NCBI RefSeq assembly: GCF_042677205.1
Contig: NZ_JBHTIU010000034.1
Span: 29,548-93,547 of the forward strand
Source of the DNA: Paenibacillus_L residui
GTDB lineage: Bacteria; Bacillota; Bacilli; Paenibacillales; NBRC-103111
Direction of reading: 5' to 3'
Length of the DNA stretch: 64,000 bases
Shown one piece after another: positions 34,788-43,298 of the stretch. A program made the translations under genes and the position numbers. The first letter of the stretch is position 1, and each line of letters starts with the position of its first letter. A model generated the notes under the pieces. That model was not told where the DNA came from and made no database searches. It saw only the letters and a list, made by a program, of their open reading frames with translations.

Positions 34788-35931
34788 ACCGGAATGGTAC
34801 AACCGGCTGCAGACAGGACCCTTTAAGAAGCCTACGTTTACACAGCATACTATTCAACGGATCGAGGCCCGGATTTCATCTGAAGGAAGCCGCAAGCGAC
34901 TTTCCCGGAGAAGCAGGGGGATGCGGATGCTGGGTGGAATTGCGGGAGCAGCTCTGTGCCTGGCCTTGCTGTTGTGGTTGATGCCTGGTGGCCGCCCTGC
35001 CGACACTATTCCCGGAAATCCGGTTTTTAACGCGGCGAAAATCCATGTTGGCGATAAGGTGGGAGGCATGAAGGTGATTTCCAAGGAGGAAGGCACCTAC
35101 GGAGTCGACTCTGTCAAGACTACTTTCGAAGGAAAACTCGAACTTAGCGGCCAATTTGAATATTATTACGGGGACACGGAGCCCTATAATCCGAATGATG
35201 TTATTTTTATCCCCGATGAAGCGTCCGTAATGCGGCTTCCCCGCCCGGAATCGATGCAGGATATAAGAGTAAGGCTTGCTTTGGACTTTACGGACCCGCA
35301 GGAGAAGGCTAGCTTCGGGACTCAAGGCTCCACCGGAACGGCGACCATCATCATTGACAGCTATAGCGTTGTGGCCGCCGAAATTCTGGAAGGCGTCCCT
35401 AACCGGGCACATCTAGCCGGTATATCTGAGATTTCTCTTGCTCCCCGGGTAGATCCGGAAACGGCCAACCCGGATTTTGACAAAGCCATGGCCGATTTCC
35501 CTCCCGCTCCATTGAACGCAAAAGGCGAGCTGGATACCGAAGGCATGCAGCCTTGGCTGGAGCAGGTGGATCAGCAATTTGCAGAAGGATTGGTCATGAA
35601 TGAGAAGCCGATTAGCGCTAATCAGAGGGGACGTGTACATGAGTGGCTGAATCAGGTATTTACTGAGGAGAAAACTATTGAACTGCTGGATACTTATGTA
35701 CCGGAGATTGGGGGCGGCGAATATATGATCTTCGGAGGGCTGTCCAACCTGTTCCCACCCGTAATAATCGAGAAATTCGAGAATCCGTCTCTGGAACGGC
35801 AAGGCGAAAATTCCTACCGGTATTCCGTTATGCTAATAGCAACCGGCACTGAGAATTACAAGCTGTTCTGTTCCGTTACCTTAGAGAACGGAGTCTGGAA
35901 AATCGGGGATTATTATTATGAGCCCTCGTGA
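34774..35931 (+). CDS. Membrane-anchored anti-sigma factor candidate
   Basis: 385 residues. Cytoplasmic N-terminus (about 1-48), one membrane helix (about 49-70, LGGIAGAALCLALLLWLMP), and a large extracytoplasmic domain containing IHVGDKVGGMKVISKEEG and a C-terminal beta-rich region. Translational overlap with the sigma factor gene strongly implies it holds the sigma factor at the membrane. No CHCC zinc motif is visible in the N-terminus, so it is not a ZAS-type anti-sigma. The ATG lies within the sigma gene. Confidence 0.78.
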   Translation: MASSKPEWYNRLQTGPFKKPTFTQHTIQRIEARISSEGSRKRLSRRSRGMRMLGGIAGAALCLALLLWLMPGGRPADTIPGNPVFNAAKIHVGDKVGGMKVISKEEGTYGVDSVKTTFEGKLELSGQFEYYYGDTEPYNPNDVIFIPDEASVMRLPRPESMQDIRVRLALDFTDPQEKASFGTQGSTGTATIIIDSYSVVAAEILEGVPNRAHLAGISEISLAPRVDPETANPDFDKAMADFPPAPLNAKGELDTEGMQPWLEQVDQQFAEGLVMNEKPISANQRGRVHEWLNQVFTEEKTIELLDTYVPEIGGGEYMIFGGLSNLFPPVIIEKFENPSLERQGENSYRYSVMLIATGTENYKLFCSVTLENGVWKIGDYYYEPS

Positions 35932-36002
35932 GGAACTTTCCGTGAAAATGCTGCAGTCCAATCGTCTTCTGACAGTGCCGCGCAAAGCGTCATGGATGTC
36001 CC

Positions 36003-36023
36003 CAACTGAGAAGTTCTCAGTTG
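36003..36023. promoter_or_regulatory. Perfect 21-bp palindrome, operator candidate
   Basis: CAACTGAGAA, one central G, then TTCTCAGTTG: 10-bp arms with no mismatch. It lies about 105 bp before the thioredoxin-reductase-like start codon, in a stretch with no gene. The symmetry suggests a binding site for a dimeric regulator. Confidence 0.5.
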
Positions 36024-36127
36024 CCTCCCGCTTATTTGGATTAATGGACGATTTCGTGTTAGGTCATACTAACCTTGTACGATATGACCCGCCGGATATA
36101 AAGCGGCAGCTAAGGAGAACAGAGTAT

Positions 36128-37039
36128 ATGAGCTACGAATGCATTATTGTAGGGGGAGGCATTGCCGGACTGCAGGCCGCCATCCAGCTCGGACGGTATG
36201 AACACCGTGTGCTCGTCATCGATGCGGGCAGCGGGAGATCCGTGCTGTGCCGAAAATATCACAATCTTCTCGGATGGCCGGAAGGGGTATCCGGCGAATA
36301 TTTGCGGCAGTTGGGGCGGCAGCATGCCGAAAACCATGACGTTGAATTTGCCGACGATTTCATTGTCGATGCCTATCGCGACGAACCCGGTTTCGTCCTT
36401 AAGTCCCGAAGCGGCCGTGAATATCACTGTCTGACACTTCTTCTCGCCACAGGAGTCGTGGACCGGATTCCGGATGATCTTCCCGAGCTCCTCCCCTGCC
36501 TCGGCATAACCGTGTATGTATGCCCGGATTGCGACGGGTACGAAATCCGCGGCCTCTCCACCCTCGTCCTGGGCTCCGGGGAAGCGGGAGCCCGAATGGC
36601 TCTCACGCTGCAGCCGCGAACCCACCAGCTTGTCTACATCAACCACGGGAGACAAGCGGTCGAACCGGATACGGCTGCCCGTCTGAAGCATAAGCAAATT
36701 CCGGTCATTGATCAGGCCATCGGCGAAGTTCTGGTCGAAGGAGACGGCCATTTCCGCGGGGTTCGCTTAACGAACGGAGAGATGGTGCAGGCGGAAAGAG
36801 CCTTCGTCGCTTTCGGAGGCAATCAGGTGAATTCGCAGTTGGCGGAGAAGCTGGGGATCGAAAGGCTGGAGAACAAGCACATCCTCACCGACCCGCGAAC
36901 GAAGATGACTAACGTCCGGAACGTATGGGCTGCCGGAGATATAGCGGTGCATTCCGAGCAAGCCGCCATAGCCATGGGCGATGGCTCGCAGGCAGCCATA
37001 TGGATTCACAAGGCTCTCTCGGCACTGTCGGACCGCTAG
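36128..37039 (+). CDS. Thioredoxin-reductase-like NAD(P)/FAD oxidoreductase
   Basis: 303-residue pyridine nucleotide-disulfide oxidoreductase. FAD motif IIVGGGIAGLQAAIQLGR, redox pair in VCPDCDGYE (the CxxC of thioredoxin reductases), NADPH motif VLGSGEAGARM, and C-terminal NVWAAGDIAV. It is a little shorter than bacterial TrxB and may reduce a dedicated partner instead of thioredoxin. ATG 36128 follows AAGGAGAACAGA and gives the normal family start; the longer frame to 35918 would overlap the anti-sigma gene and carry an unrelated 70-residue head. A palindrome upstream may control it. Confidence 0.88.
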   Translation: MSYECIIVGGGIAGLQAAIQLGRYEHRVLVIDAGSGRSVLCRKYHNLLGWPEGVSGEYLRQLGRQHAENHDVEFADDFIVDAYRDEPGFVLKSRSGREYHCLTLLLATGVVDRIPDDLPELLPCLGITVYVCPDCDGYEIRGLSTLVLGSGEAGARMALTLQPRTHQLVYINHGRQAVEPDTAARLKHKQIPVIDQAIGEVLVEGDGHFRGVRLTNGEMVQAERAFVAFGGNQVNSQLAEKLGIERLENKHILTDPRTKMTNVRNVWAAGDIAVHSEQAAIAMGDGSQAAIWIHKALSALSDR

Positions 37040-37118
37040 ACCAACGAGCCGTTTGAATAAACCCAGCTTCTCCGAGACAAGCTATTTCAGACAACAAGAA
37101 AAGAGGGAGGCGTTCCAA

Positions 37119-37265
37119 TTGAAAAACTCCAACCCGCAAAACCATAATCCCAAGTCCAACGAAAAAGAGAACAAGAATTTAACGGATAAGAAGCCTTCGG
37201 ACGATGCTTTACAGGCCATGACCGGATTTATTAACCGGAAAGATCCGGACAAGGACGATTGCTAA
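37119..37265 (+). CDS. 48-residue hydrophilic protein of unknown function
   Basis: Start TTG 37119 after AGAGGGAGGCG. Very rich in Asn, Lys, Asp and Pro (NPQNHNPKSNEKENKN), ending INRKDPDKDDC. No membrane helix and probably disordered. I do not recognise it; small Asn/Lys-rich proteins are common among spore-associated proteins, but nothing here proves that. A strong terminator follows directly. Confidence 0.6.
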   Translation: MKNSNPQNHNPKSNEKENKNLTDKKPSDDALQAMTGFINRKDPDKDDC

Positions 37266-37284
37266 AGTCATGTCAAAAAAATAG

Positions 37285-37319
37285 AAAACCCTGCAGCTAA
37301 AATGGCAAAGCAGGGTTTT
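37285..37319. terminator. Bidirectional terminator
   Basis: AAAACCCTGC and GCAGGGTTTT form a perfect 10-bp stem, with T-run on the plus strand and A-run mirrored on the minus. It separates the 48-residue gene from the convergent DUF2161 gene, whose stop is inside it. Confidence 0.85.
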
Positions 37320-38049
37320 CGTCATGGTATGAATCCGGGCGGCCCGCCCTATCTTCCATCCGTTCAACCACATGGGCAAACTCTTGAAGCGCCTTCTCCC
37401 CTTGGGGGGTAAGGGCATAAATCCCCCGGCTCACCCGCTGAAACCAGCGGTAATAATTATGCTGCAGAAGTGCCGCCGTCTTGGGGTTCCCGGTCAGCTC
37501 CTTTAATTGTCTGGGAGCCATTGGTCCGTTAAGCTTCAGATAATAGGCGCATTGAAGAGCTTTTTCCCGGTACGCGGTGACGAGCTTGCGCTGGGTACTT
37601 CCGCCTATATTATAATCCCCGCTCCTCTCATTAAACTCTTTCACCAGCCTGGCCGTTTGCTTCAGGTTCTTCCTGGGAACATAGGGTTCAGGGTGGCATA
37701 CGACTTCCACCAGCGGCGCTTTCCGCTTATAATAACGGACCGTCATCAGCCCCAGGCCGAGCATCCTGCACAGCCGCTGCAGATCCCCCCATTTGAGTTG
37801 ATGAGGGGCCCGTCCATGCTCCTTCTTCTCAATAGCCAAATAGACCATGTCCGATTGACGCAGCCTGTCCACTCCCTGTACGAGCAGCGGAATCGTAAAA
37901 GATTTCTTCAGCTCCACAATGACGGGCGGCTCCTCTCCGCGTATGGCGACCAGGTCGCAATTCTTCACTTCTCCCTTAACTTCATAGCCCAAGCTCTCCA
38001 TATATGCCTTAACCGGCGCATAGAGCTCGGTTTCGCTTCGAATCGGCAC
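37297..38049 (-). CDS. DUF2161 protein, PD-(D/E)XK nuclease-like
   Basis: 250 residues. The N-terminal half has the DUF2161 pattern: ETELYAPVKAYMESLGYEVK, then NCDLVAIRGEE and PVIVELKKS. The Asp followed by Glu-x-Lys is the active-site signature of PD-(D/E)XK phosphodiesterases. The C-terminal part (about 190-235) looks like a winged helix (APRQLKELTGNPKTAALLQH). Start is GTG 38049 after AGGGAGAG; the longer frame to 38088 lacks a site. An extended -10 promoter lies about 210 bp upstream. It is divergent from a zinc-finger/TIR-like gene. Biological role not known. Confidence 0.82.
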   Translation of the reverse strand: MPIRSETELYAPVKAYMESLGYEVKGEVKNCDLVAIRGEEPPVIVELKKSFTIPLLVQGVDRLRQSDMVYLAIEKKEHGRAPHQLKWGDLQRLCRMLGLGLMTVRYYKRKAPLVEVVCHPEPYVPRKNLKQTARLVKEFNERSGDYNIGGSTQRKLVTAYREKALQCAYYLKLNGPMAPRQLKELTGNPKTAALLQHNYYRWFQRVSRGIYALTPQGEKALQEFAHVVERMEDRAGRPDSYHDENPALPF

Positions 38050-38259
38050 GTATTCTTCTCTCCCTGTTAATGCTGCAATCTTGCTCAATCGTATGACGGC
38101 TCTTCCTATTTGATTGATGAAACTTTATCCAAATATGGATGACCATTCGCAGGTCCATTCCCGTCCGTTTCCCCTTTGCCCGCGCCTTCCCCTGCCCTTT
38201 TCAAGCGGGTAAAGACCTATGCCTTCTATGGAAAATACGGCTTCGTTCATCTTTTTCCC

Positions 38260-38268
38260 ATTATACCA
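38260..38268 (-). promoter_or_regulatory. Extended -10 element for the DUF2161 gene
   Basis: On the minus strand TGGTATAAT (TG-N-TATAAT) at 38268-38260. I did not find a good -35 hexamer 17 bp upstream, which fits an extended -10 promoter. The leader to GTG 38049 would be about 200 nt. Confidence 0.45.
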
Positions 38269-38328
38269 TACCCCCACAAACCCCGTACCGTTCACGAATG
38301 TTGAAAGCAAGAAAGGAGATGATCCCCT

Positions 38329-39249
38329 ATGGGCCAATTGCCCAAGCGCTGCTTATTCTGCGAGAAAAATATTACCGGCATATATGTAAAGGAGCTGGGG
38401 AGTTACCTTTTTAGAAAATGCTATTGTACCGGGACAGGAGAGTACGAAATAACTGAGGAGGCTTATGAACGGCTCAATGCCCGCCCGCATCAACAGAAGA
38501 GAGAGCAATACCCGCTTGTTTCCGGGTACATCCGGGAAATGTGCGAGCGGCAGGAGCAAGTGAAGCTTGTGACCGATGATCTCAGCTTCATTCTGGAGTC
38601 GCCCGGAATCCCCAGGACTCTGGAGGCTAAGAAGAATAAATGTCTGGTCTATCTGTACCGTCATTCAGACCGGCCCGAGGACCCCGTCGTTCTGGACCCG
38701 ATCCAGTCCGCCTACAACCTGACGTATTCCCCGAATTTACAGGAATTTATATATATTTTGGAAGAGTTAAAGGCAAGCAAGCTTATTTCCCGGATGGGAT
38801 CTACGCTGCGGCTGACCCCCAAAGGCTGGGAGGAAGCCGCGAGATTAACCGAGGGCAAGTCCGGACGGACGGTCTTCTTTGCCGTGCCGGGCGCATCTCC
38901 CGCCGCGGAAGCCCTGCGCGATACGGTCATCCCGCAGTTGGATGAGAACGGATATGCAGCGGTTATACCGCCGGCGGCAGCGGAGCTCCCCGGGCATTCC
39001 CGGGACACGCTCGAGCAAATCCGGCAGAGTGACCTGGTCATTGCGGACCTGAGCGGGTCCGATCCTAAGGTATGTTTCGAAGCCGGTTATGCGCAAGGAA
39101 CCGGCGTACGGGTCGTGTATATCTGCCATCAAGATGATTCGCCGGAGCCCGGTTTGTCCCTCATCCATCCGGGACAACCGCTCCGCTGGAGCACTCCGCA
39201 GGAGTTGGCGGACAAGCTGACGGCCTATCTTGCGGCGGGGGCAAGCTAA
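38329..39249 (+). CDS. Zinc-finger protein with C-terminal TIR-like/deoxyribosyltransferase-like domain
   Basis: 306 residues, not a named family to me. N-terminus has CLFCEKN and KCYCTG, a likely four-cysteine zinc site. Residues about 130-180 resemble a winged helix (SAYNLTYSPNLQEFIYILEE, then LTPKGWEEAARL). The last about 120 residues form a Rossmann-like domain ending with IRQSDLVIADLSGSDPKVCF and EAGYAQGTGVRVVYI, the pattern of nucleoside 2-deoxyribosyltransferase or TIR-like NAD-handling domains, with a candidate catalytic glutamate in CFEAGYA. ATG 38329 follows AAGGAGATG. Divergent from the PD-(D/E)XK gene. It could be a signalling or defence effector; this is inference. Confidence 0.7.
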   Translation: MGQLPKRCLFCEKNITGIYVKELGSYLFRKCYCTGTGEYEITEEAYERLNARPHQQKREQYPLVSGYIREMCERQEQVKLVTDDLSFILESPGIPRTLEAKKNKCLVYLYRHSDRPEDPVVLDPIQSAYNLTYSPNLQEFIYILEELKASKLISRMGSTLRLTPKGWEEAARLTEGKSGRTVFFAVPGASPAAEALRDTVIPQLDENGYAAVIPPAAAELPGHSRDTLEQIRQSDLVIADLSGSDPKVCFEAGYAQGTGVRVVYICHQDDSPEPGLSLIHPGQPLRWSTPQELADKLTAYLAAGAS

Positions 39250-39289
39250 CGGCGGAAACTTGGCAGAATAGCAGGAATTCGCCGCATGT

Positions 39290-39323
39290 AAGCTTCTTAA
39301 GGAGATCGTTTCGAAGCTTTTTT
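39290..39323 (+). terminator. Terminator after TIR-like gene
   Basis: AAGCTTC pairs with GAAGCTT across 16 bases, followed by TTTTA. About 40 bp beyond the stop codon. Confidence 0.6.
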
Positions 39324-39420
39324 ATCCGGGGGATCTTGGAATTTCGGGAAACATCTCTCGCTCCTCTGCATAGTTATTAATACGTTGGTTTAGCACTTGC
39401 TGGGGAGAGAGGAGGCAACC

Positions 39421-41316
39421 ATGGATATTTTCAAACGTATATCCGAACACCGGACCGAAATGGAGAGGCTGTCATGGACCGGTACCTTTGCGGAATATCT
39501 CGAAAAAGTGAAGAACAACCCGGAACTGGCAATGACCGCGCATGCAAGAGTTTATAAGATGATCGAATCCCATGGGATCGAAGAGCACAACGGGCAGATT
39601 AAATATAAATTTTTTGAGCAAGAAATTTATGGCTTGGACCGCTCCATCGAGAAACTGGTTGAGGAATATTTTCATTCCGCCGCACGGCGGCTGGACGTCA
39701 GAAAACGGATTCTGCTGCTGATGGGCCCCGTCAGCGGGGGAAAATCTACGATTGTCACTATGCTGAAAAAGGGGCTGGAGCGGTTCTCCCGCCAGGAGGA
39801 AGGCGCCGTCTACGCCATTAAAGGCTGTCCGATGCATGAAGAGCCGCTTCACTTGATCCCGCAGGAATTGAGAGAGGATGTCGAGAAGGAGCTTGGAGTC
39901 AAGATCGAAGGAACACTCTGTCCATCCTGCCAAATGCGGCTAAAAACCGAATACAACAACCGGATAGAGGACGTCCTGGTCGAACGCGTGCTGATTTCGG
40001 AAGAGAACCGGGTCGGAATCGGAACGTTCAGTCCGTCCGATCCGAAATCGCAGGATATTGCCGACTTGACGGGCAGCATTGATTTCTCGACCATTACGGA
40101 GTACGGCTCGGAATCCGATCCGAGAGCCTACCGGTTCGACGGCGAATTAAACAAGGCCAATCGCGGACTGATGGAGTTCCAGGAAATGCTGAAGTGCGAT
40201 GAGAAATTTCTGTGGAATCTGCTTTCCTTAACGCAGGAAGGCAATTTCAAGGCCGGGCGCTTCGCATTGATTTCCGCCGACGAATTAATTATTGCCCATA
40301 CGAATGAATCCGAATATCGTTCGTTCATCGCGAACAAAAAAAATGAAGCGCTTCAGTCGCGTATTATCGTCATGCCTATTCCGTATAACCTGAAAGTATC
40401 CGAAGAAGAAAAGATATACGCCAAGCTTATCAAGCAGAGCGATATGCAGCATATTCATATGGCTCCCCATTCCCTTCGCGCCGCAGCCATTTTTTCGATT
40501 CTGACGCGGCTTAAGGAATCCAAGAAGCAGGGAATGGATCTGGTCAAGAAAATGCGGATGTATGACGGGGAATCCGTGGAGGGCTACAAGGAAAACGACC
40601 TTAAGGAAATGCAGAACGAATTTGTCGAGGAAGGGATGTCCGGAGTCGATCCGCGGTATGTCATCAACCGGATTTCGAGCGCGCTCATTCGCCATGACGT
40701 GCAGTGTATCAACGCTCTGGATGTGCTGCGGGCTATCAAAGACGGCCTGGATCAGCACCCTTCCATTACGAAAGAAGAACGGGAGCGTTACCTTAATTTT
40801 ATTTCTATTGCCCGCAAGGAATATGATGAATTGGCGAAGAAAGAAGTGCAGAAGGCCTTCGTCTATTCTTTCGAGGAATCGGCGAAAACCTTATTTGAGA
40901 ACTATCTGGACAATATCGAATCATATTGCAATTGGACGAAGATGAAGGATCCTCTCACCGGAGAGCCGGTGGACCCCGATGAACGGCTGATGCGTTCCAT
41001 TGAGGAGCAAATCGGCATTTCGGAAAACGCCAAAAAAGCGTTTCGCGAAGAGATTCTCATCCGACTGTCCACCTATTCCCGCAAGGGCAGAAAATTCGAC
41101 TACAACACTCATGAACGGCTGCGAGAGGCTATTGAGAAGAAGCTCTTCGCCGACCTTAAGGACATCGTTAAAATTACGACATCGACCAAAACGCCCGACG
41201 CCACTCAGCTCAAACGGATTAACGAGGTGACCCGCAGGCTTATAGACGATAACGGCTATTGCCCGGTCTGTGCGAATGAGCTGTTGAAATATGTGGGCAG
41301 CCTGTTGAATCGATAG
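39421..41316 (+). CDS. prkA: PrkA serine protein kinase / AAA protein
   Basis: 631 residues, the usual PrkA length. AAA module with Walker A MGPVSGGKST near residue 100, KGCPMHEEPLHLIP, a zinc-like CPSC, SIDFSTITEYGSESDPRAYR, and a C-terminal PrkA domain ending CPVCANELLKYVG. In Bacillus, PrkA acts in sporulation and is transcribed in the mother cell; substrates are poorly defined. ATG 39421 follows AGAGGAGG. Upstream is GCATAGTTATT (39369-39379), which loosely resembles a SigE/SigK -10, but I could not match a -35. Its usual partners yhbH and spoVR are not adjacent here. Confidence 0.95.
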   Translation: MDIFKRISEHRTEMERLSWTGTFAEYLEKVKNNPELAMTAHARVYKMIESHGIEEHNGQIKYKFFEQEIYGLDRSIEKLVEEYFHSAARRLDVRKRILLLMGPVSGGKSTIVTMLKKGLERFSRQEEGAVYAIKGCPMHEEPLHLIPQELREDVEKELGVKIEGTLCPSCQMRLKTEYNNRIEDVLVERVLISEENRVGIGTFSPSDPKSQDIADLTGSIDFSTITEYGSESDPRAYRFDGELNKANRGLMEFQEMLKCDEKFLWNLLSLTQEGNFKAGRFALISADELIIAHTNESEYRSFIANKKNEALQSRIIVMPIPYNLKVSEEEKIYAKLIKQSDMQHIHMAPHSLRAAAIFSILTRLKESKKQGMDLVKKMRMYDGESVEGYKENDLKEMQNEFVEEGMSGVDPRYVINRISSALIRHDVQCINALDVLRAIKDGLDQHPSITKEERERYLNFISIARKEYDELAKKEVQKAFVYSFEESAKTLFENYLDNIESYCNWTKMKDPLTGEPVDPDERLMRSIEEQIGISENAKKAFREEILIRLSTYSRKGRKFDYNTHERLREAIEKKLFADLKDIVKITTSTKTPDATQLKRINEVTRRLIDDNGYCPVCANELLKYVGSLLNR

Positions 41317-41458
41317 GATGGGCAGCGGATAAAAAAAGCTCCTAACGAACTTCGAAGACGAATAACCCGGTTTTAAAGGCAGCTTTTTATGCCAATTAGA
41401 AAGTTGTTCCATTTTTTTGCTTTAATGAACTTAAACTTTCTAATGTGGTAAGATAGAA

Positions 41459-41490
41459 GCGCACCTGCCAGGTCGGCAGATGCGCTTTTA
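41459..41490. terminator. Bidirectional terminator
   Basis: GCGCACCTGCC and GGCAGATGCGC form an 11-bp stem (one mismatch) around AGGTC, followed by TTTTATT on the plus strand. It separates convergent prkA and the AbrB-type gene. Confidence 0.8.
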
Positions 41491-41554
41491 TTGTTGTTAT
41501 CGTCATCATTAACAATCGCGGTTGTATAAAGTCCGGGCTTATGTAGGCAGCTTA

Positions 41555-41797
41555 TTATTTCCCCGTTACCTGCTGCAAACATTCCGCACAAATGTGCTTG
41601 TCCTTAAATTCAACAACGCTGTCCATGGTTGTGCAGAAAACACAGCGTGGGCGATACCTTTCCAAAATAATATGGTCACCCTGCACGAGGATTTCTACCG
41701 GGTCCCCTTCATTCATTCGGAAACGGTTCCTTAACGATTTAGGAAGGACAATTCTTCCCAGTTGATCAACCTTGCGAACGATCCCGGCTGGTTTCAT
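41555..41797 (-). CDS. AbrB-type transition-state regulator with C-terminal zinc site
   Basis: 80 residues. N-terminal DNA-binding domain very close to AbrB (MKPAGIVRKVDQLGRIVLPK, RNRFRMNEGDPVEI, DHIILERYRP). The C-terminal half differs from B. subtilis AbrB: it has CVFC and CAEC, a likely zinc-binding pair, in place of the AbrB multimerisation tail. Such AbrB/Abh relatives regulate stationary-phase genes. ATG 41797 follows GGGGTGATTTGG. Monocistronic. Confidence 0.88.
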   Translation of the reverse strand: MKPAGIVRKVDQLGRIVLPKSLRNRFRMNEGDPVEILVQGDHIILERYRPRCVFCTTMDSVVEFKDKHICAECLQQVTGK

Positions 41798-41967
41798 TCC
41801 AAATCACCCCAATCTGAGTTAGCATTTCACCCCTCTTTATGATATTCGTAACCGGCTTCCGTTTTATGTCGCTAATTCTGCTACTACCTTAATATGGGAA
41901 AATGCACTTACCAACCGCGCACCTAGTAAATACCCCTGGCTTTCCGCGTTGAAACACCCCTTACTCC

Positions 41968-42369
41968 TTACTTATCTTGATTGGCGTTCGCATCAGGCTG
42001 GACAATAATAGACAAGGATTCATTGTTTACGGCCGCACCGCCCTTTGCTTTCGCTTCTCCTCCTATGTTAAGACCTATAACTCCAAGAATAATAAGCAGG
42101 ATGGAGGCCGCCTTGAGCCAGGTCATCGATTCCTGGAACACCATATAGCCGATCACCGCGATAGCGGCTGTACCGAGCCCAGACCAGATCGCGTATGCGA
42201 CACTTACGGGAACATGCTTCAAGGATAAATTCAGGCTGGAAAAAGCAAGTAAATAAAAAACGATCATCAGAGCGGACGGCCAAACTTTCGTAAAGCCTTG
42301 CGACAGCTTCATCGAAACCGTCCCGGCTATTTCCAGTACTATGGCTAACAACAAATAAACCCAGGGCAT
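41968..42369 (-). CDS. SMR family multidrug efflux protein (EmrE-like)
   Basis: 133-residue proton-coupled efflux pump with four helices. The essential membrane glutamate is in LAIVLEIAGTVSMKLS, followed by QGFTKVWPS and AYAIWSGLGTAAIA, the pattern of the EmrE/QacC multidrug subtype rather than the guanidinium exporter Gdx. A hydrophilic C-terminal extension of about 25 residues is unusual. The ATG at 42369 follows GAGGAAGTGAAGAGG; the longer frame to 42438 has no membrane relevance. No second SMR partner gene is adjacent, so it probably acts as a homodimer. Confidence 0.9.
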   Translation of the reverse strand: MPWVYLLLAIVLEIAGTVSMKLSQGFTKVWPSALMIVFYLLAFSSLNLSLKHVPVSVAYAIWSGLGTAAIAVIGYMVFQESMTWLKAASILLIILGVIGLNIGGEAKAKGGAAVNNESLSIIVQPDANANQDK

Positions 42370-42443
42370 CCTCTTCACTTCCTCTCGAGTTGGACTTGTT
42401 GGTCCGGATCCTATATACGGCAACGGACAAAGAAACATAAACA

Positions 42444-42471
42444 GCGAGCCGGTTGCCGCAACCTGACTCGC
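42444..42471 (-). terminator. Hairpin downstream of trmL
   Basis: On the minus strand GCGAG closes with CTCGC outside a perfect GGTTG/CAACC stem with a three-base loop, followed by the T-rich TGTTTATGTTTC. Most likely the trmL terminator; it also lies in the leader of the SMR gene. Confidence 0.55.
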
Positions 42472-42511
42472 ACTCTAGCTTATTATGGGTCGGCGCGTAT
42501 AGCAGCCGTTG

Positions 42512-42976
42512 TTAGGTTAAGCCTTTAAATTGAAGCTGGCGAAGGCCTTCGTATAGAATAATGGCCGCAGAATTGGACAGATTAAGCGACCGGACCTCTC
42601 CATTAATTGGAATTTTAATGCAGGTATCTTTGTGCTCCTCCAGAATCTCCTTGGGCAGACCGGCCGTTTCTTTGCCGAACACGAAGAAATCTCCATCCCG
42701 AAACTCGAAATCGCTGTACCATTTCTGAGCCTTCGTCGTCGCGCAGAAAAACCGCCCGTCGGGATACAAACGCTTAAGGTCGGCGAACGAATCGTGATAC
42801 TCCAATTTAACGGATGGCCAATAATCCAACCCCGCTCTCTTCAACGCTTTGTCATCTGTAGAAAAGCCCAAGGGGCGGACCAAATGAAGACAGGTCCCCG
42901 TTGCGGCACAAGTCCGCGATATATTTCCCGTATTAGCGGGGATCTCCGGTTCTACCAAAACAATGTGAAATGCCAT
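42512..42976 (-). CDS. trmL: tRNA (cytidine(34)-2'-O)-methyltransferase
   Basis: 154-residue SPOUT methyltransferase that modifies the wobble base of tRNA-Leu. It begins MAFHIVLVEPEIPANTGNIS, contains CAATGTCLHLVRPLGF and FVFGKETAGLPKEI, and ends with the knot segment VRSLNLSNSAAIILYEGLRQ. Length is standard. ATG 42976 has AAAGGTGAAT upstream. Monocistronic, with the hairpin at 42444-42471 as probable terminator. Confidence 0.95.
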   Translation of the reverse strand: MAFHIVLVEPEIPANTGNISRTCAATGTCLHLVRPLGFSTDDKALKRAGLDYWPSVKLEYHDSFADLKRLYPDGRFFCATTKAQKWYSDFEFRDGDFFVFGKETAGLPKEILEEHKDTCIKIPINGEVRSLNLSNSAAIILYEGLRQLQFKGLT

Positions 42977-43298
42977 AGCTTCTCATTCACCTTTCTGAAA
43001 AATGCTCTGCGTCTATGATAATAAGCCCTGCTTAAAGTCTAGCGGCAATTGATGGCTGACATCTTCGCTTCCTGGTTTGGGAAAACAATCAGGCTGTTAT
43101 CCTCGTGATTTGCGGAAAATTGCGAAATGCAGCATGGAGACAATCAATCACCTGCAGATTTGCAGGTTCTTCTCCCGGCTTACCGCATCTCTAATCTTGA
43201 CACAGTTGCCGCCCAGGTTTCAAGTGCTTGTTAGCTCCCCGCACTCCGGCCGCCTATGAGGAAAAACACGGCCGTTCGGAAGTTAACGATTTATAAAT

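Noticed and set aside
35918..36127. 70-residue extension of the thioredoxin-reductase-like protein
   Set aside because: It would overlap the anti-sigma gene and carries no family similarity; ATG 36128 has a ribosome-binding site followed directly by the FAD motif.
39360..39385. SigE/SigK promoter for prkA
   Set aside because: GCATAGTTATT loosely resembles a sporulation -10, but no matching -35 is at the right distance.
41330..41395. prkA terminator formed by AAAAAGCT ... AGCTTTTT
   Set aside because: The loop would exceed 40 bases; the compact hairpin at 41459-41490 is a better candidate.
42371..42500. Guanidine (ykkC) riboswitch upstream of the SMR gene
   Set aside because: SMR genes are often controlled this way, but the conserved ykkC motifs are not present; the hairpin with a T-rich tail fits a trmL terminator, and the protein looks like the EmrE subtype.
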